A stretch of DNA of 64,000 nucleotides, taken from contig OX359247.1 of assembly GCA_947179485.1 (NCBI GenBank), positions 50,069,131 through 50,133,130 on the forward strand, in the 5' to 3' direction. A program made the position numbers and the translations under genes. Source of the stretch: Allacma fusca. Taxonomy: Eukaryota > Arthropoda > Collembola > Symphypleona > Sminthuridae. Below the pieces are notes generated by a model, which was not told the DNA's origin, ran no database searches, and worked only from the letters and a program-made list of their open reading frames with translations. Below are positions 63,679 to 64,000 of this stretch, in pieces. Each line of letters opens with the position of its first letter. Within the stretch, counting starts at the first letter, position 1.

Positions 63679-64000
63679 CTGAAATTCAAGAAATAGGTCT
63701 TTAGTTTATTTCAATCCATAAATTAAAGTTAGGTATACATTTACATCATTCTACCATTCAATTCATATAAATCATGACTATTACATTTACATTTCCACCC
63801 TTTTCAATTTCTCCTTAATGAACATTATTTATAATTCCTATTCAAAAAGGCCCTACAACTGTTAATTTGGCTTCAATAACGCAATCACACATTAATATAT
63901 TTCAGTCAACTGGCACATTTAGTAGAGACCAGTTAAATAATCGAGGGCCCGTTACTCTTACTCCTACAGCTGAACTTACAATTAGCATGAGAGAAGGGCT

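Overview
The window is nuclear DNA of an arthropod. Genes are split by spliceosomal introns with GT...AG borders, spacers and introns are AT-rich, and the proteins are metazoan (NSF, citron kinase, Golgi-type alpha-mannosidase II, phospholipid scramblase, a PPP1R32/SAXO4-like axonemal protein). My best guess is a springtail or another early-branching hexapod. That guess rests on small divergent F-box/LRR genes and general gene style, not on a diagnostic marker. No rRNA, tRNA or CRISPR array was seen. All gene models were built by hand from splice borders, reading phase and protein-family motifs.

Layout. 1-2272 (minus): the 5' eight exons of a class II alpha-mannosidase that runs out of the left edge. 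2.4-9.5 kb: no genes, but a hairpin MITE, a LINE-like tail, a ~120-bp tandem repeat and a 947-bp hAT-type non-autonomous transposon with a perfect 8-bp target duplication. 9.56-11.0 kb (+): intronless LRR protein. 11.56-13.39 kb (+): six-exon divergent phospholipid scramblase. 13.83-14.51 kb: a second hAT-like element with 8-bp duplications. 15.6-23.2 kb (+): complete 16-exon citron kinase (1860 residues) without the C1 and PH domains. 23.6-26.0 kb (minus): PPP1R32/SAXO4-like gene. 26.2-30.1 kb: transposon cluster (hairpin MITE, Foldback-like element with 156-bp tandem units and 9-bp duplications, another inverted-repeat element, Penelope-like remnant with a GIY-YIG nuclease). 33.6-35.3 kb (+) and 36.4-38.0 kb (minus): two F-box/LRR genes. 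39.8-41.2 kb (minus): two small secreted cysteine-rich prepropeptide genes that look like paralogues. 41.6-42.0 kb: another MITE. 45.8-64.0 kb (minus): NSF, eight coding exons spread over more than 17 kb with large microsatellite-rich introns; its 5' end lies beyond the right edge.

Most unusual features. (1) The NSF stop codon (TAG) is followed, in the same frame and with no poly(A) signal between, by a 130-codon open frame encoding a Cys/Trp cluster and a near-perfect every-fourth-residue glycine zipper membrane segment. This could be stop-codon readthrough, a dicistronic mRNA or an overlapping gene. (2) The two neighbouring peptide genes share a signal peptide, basic cleavage site and C-x8-C-x5-C-x(8-10)-C architecture. 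(3) Citron kinase keeps an intact catalytic domain but has only a low-complexity linker where C1 and PH normally sit. The genes do not form an operon; they act in separate processes (glycan trimming, membrane fusion, cytokinesis, ubiquitin-ligase substrate choice, cilia).
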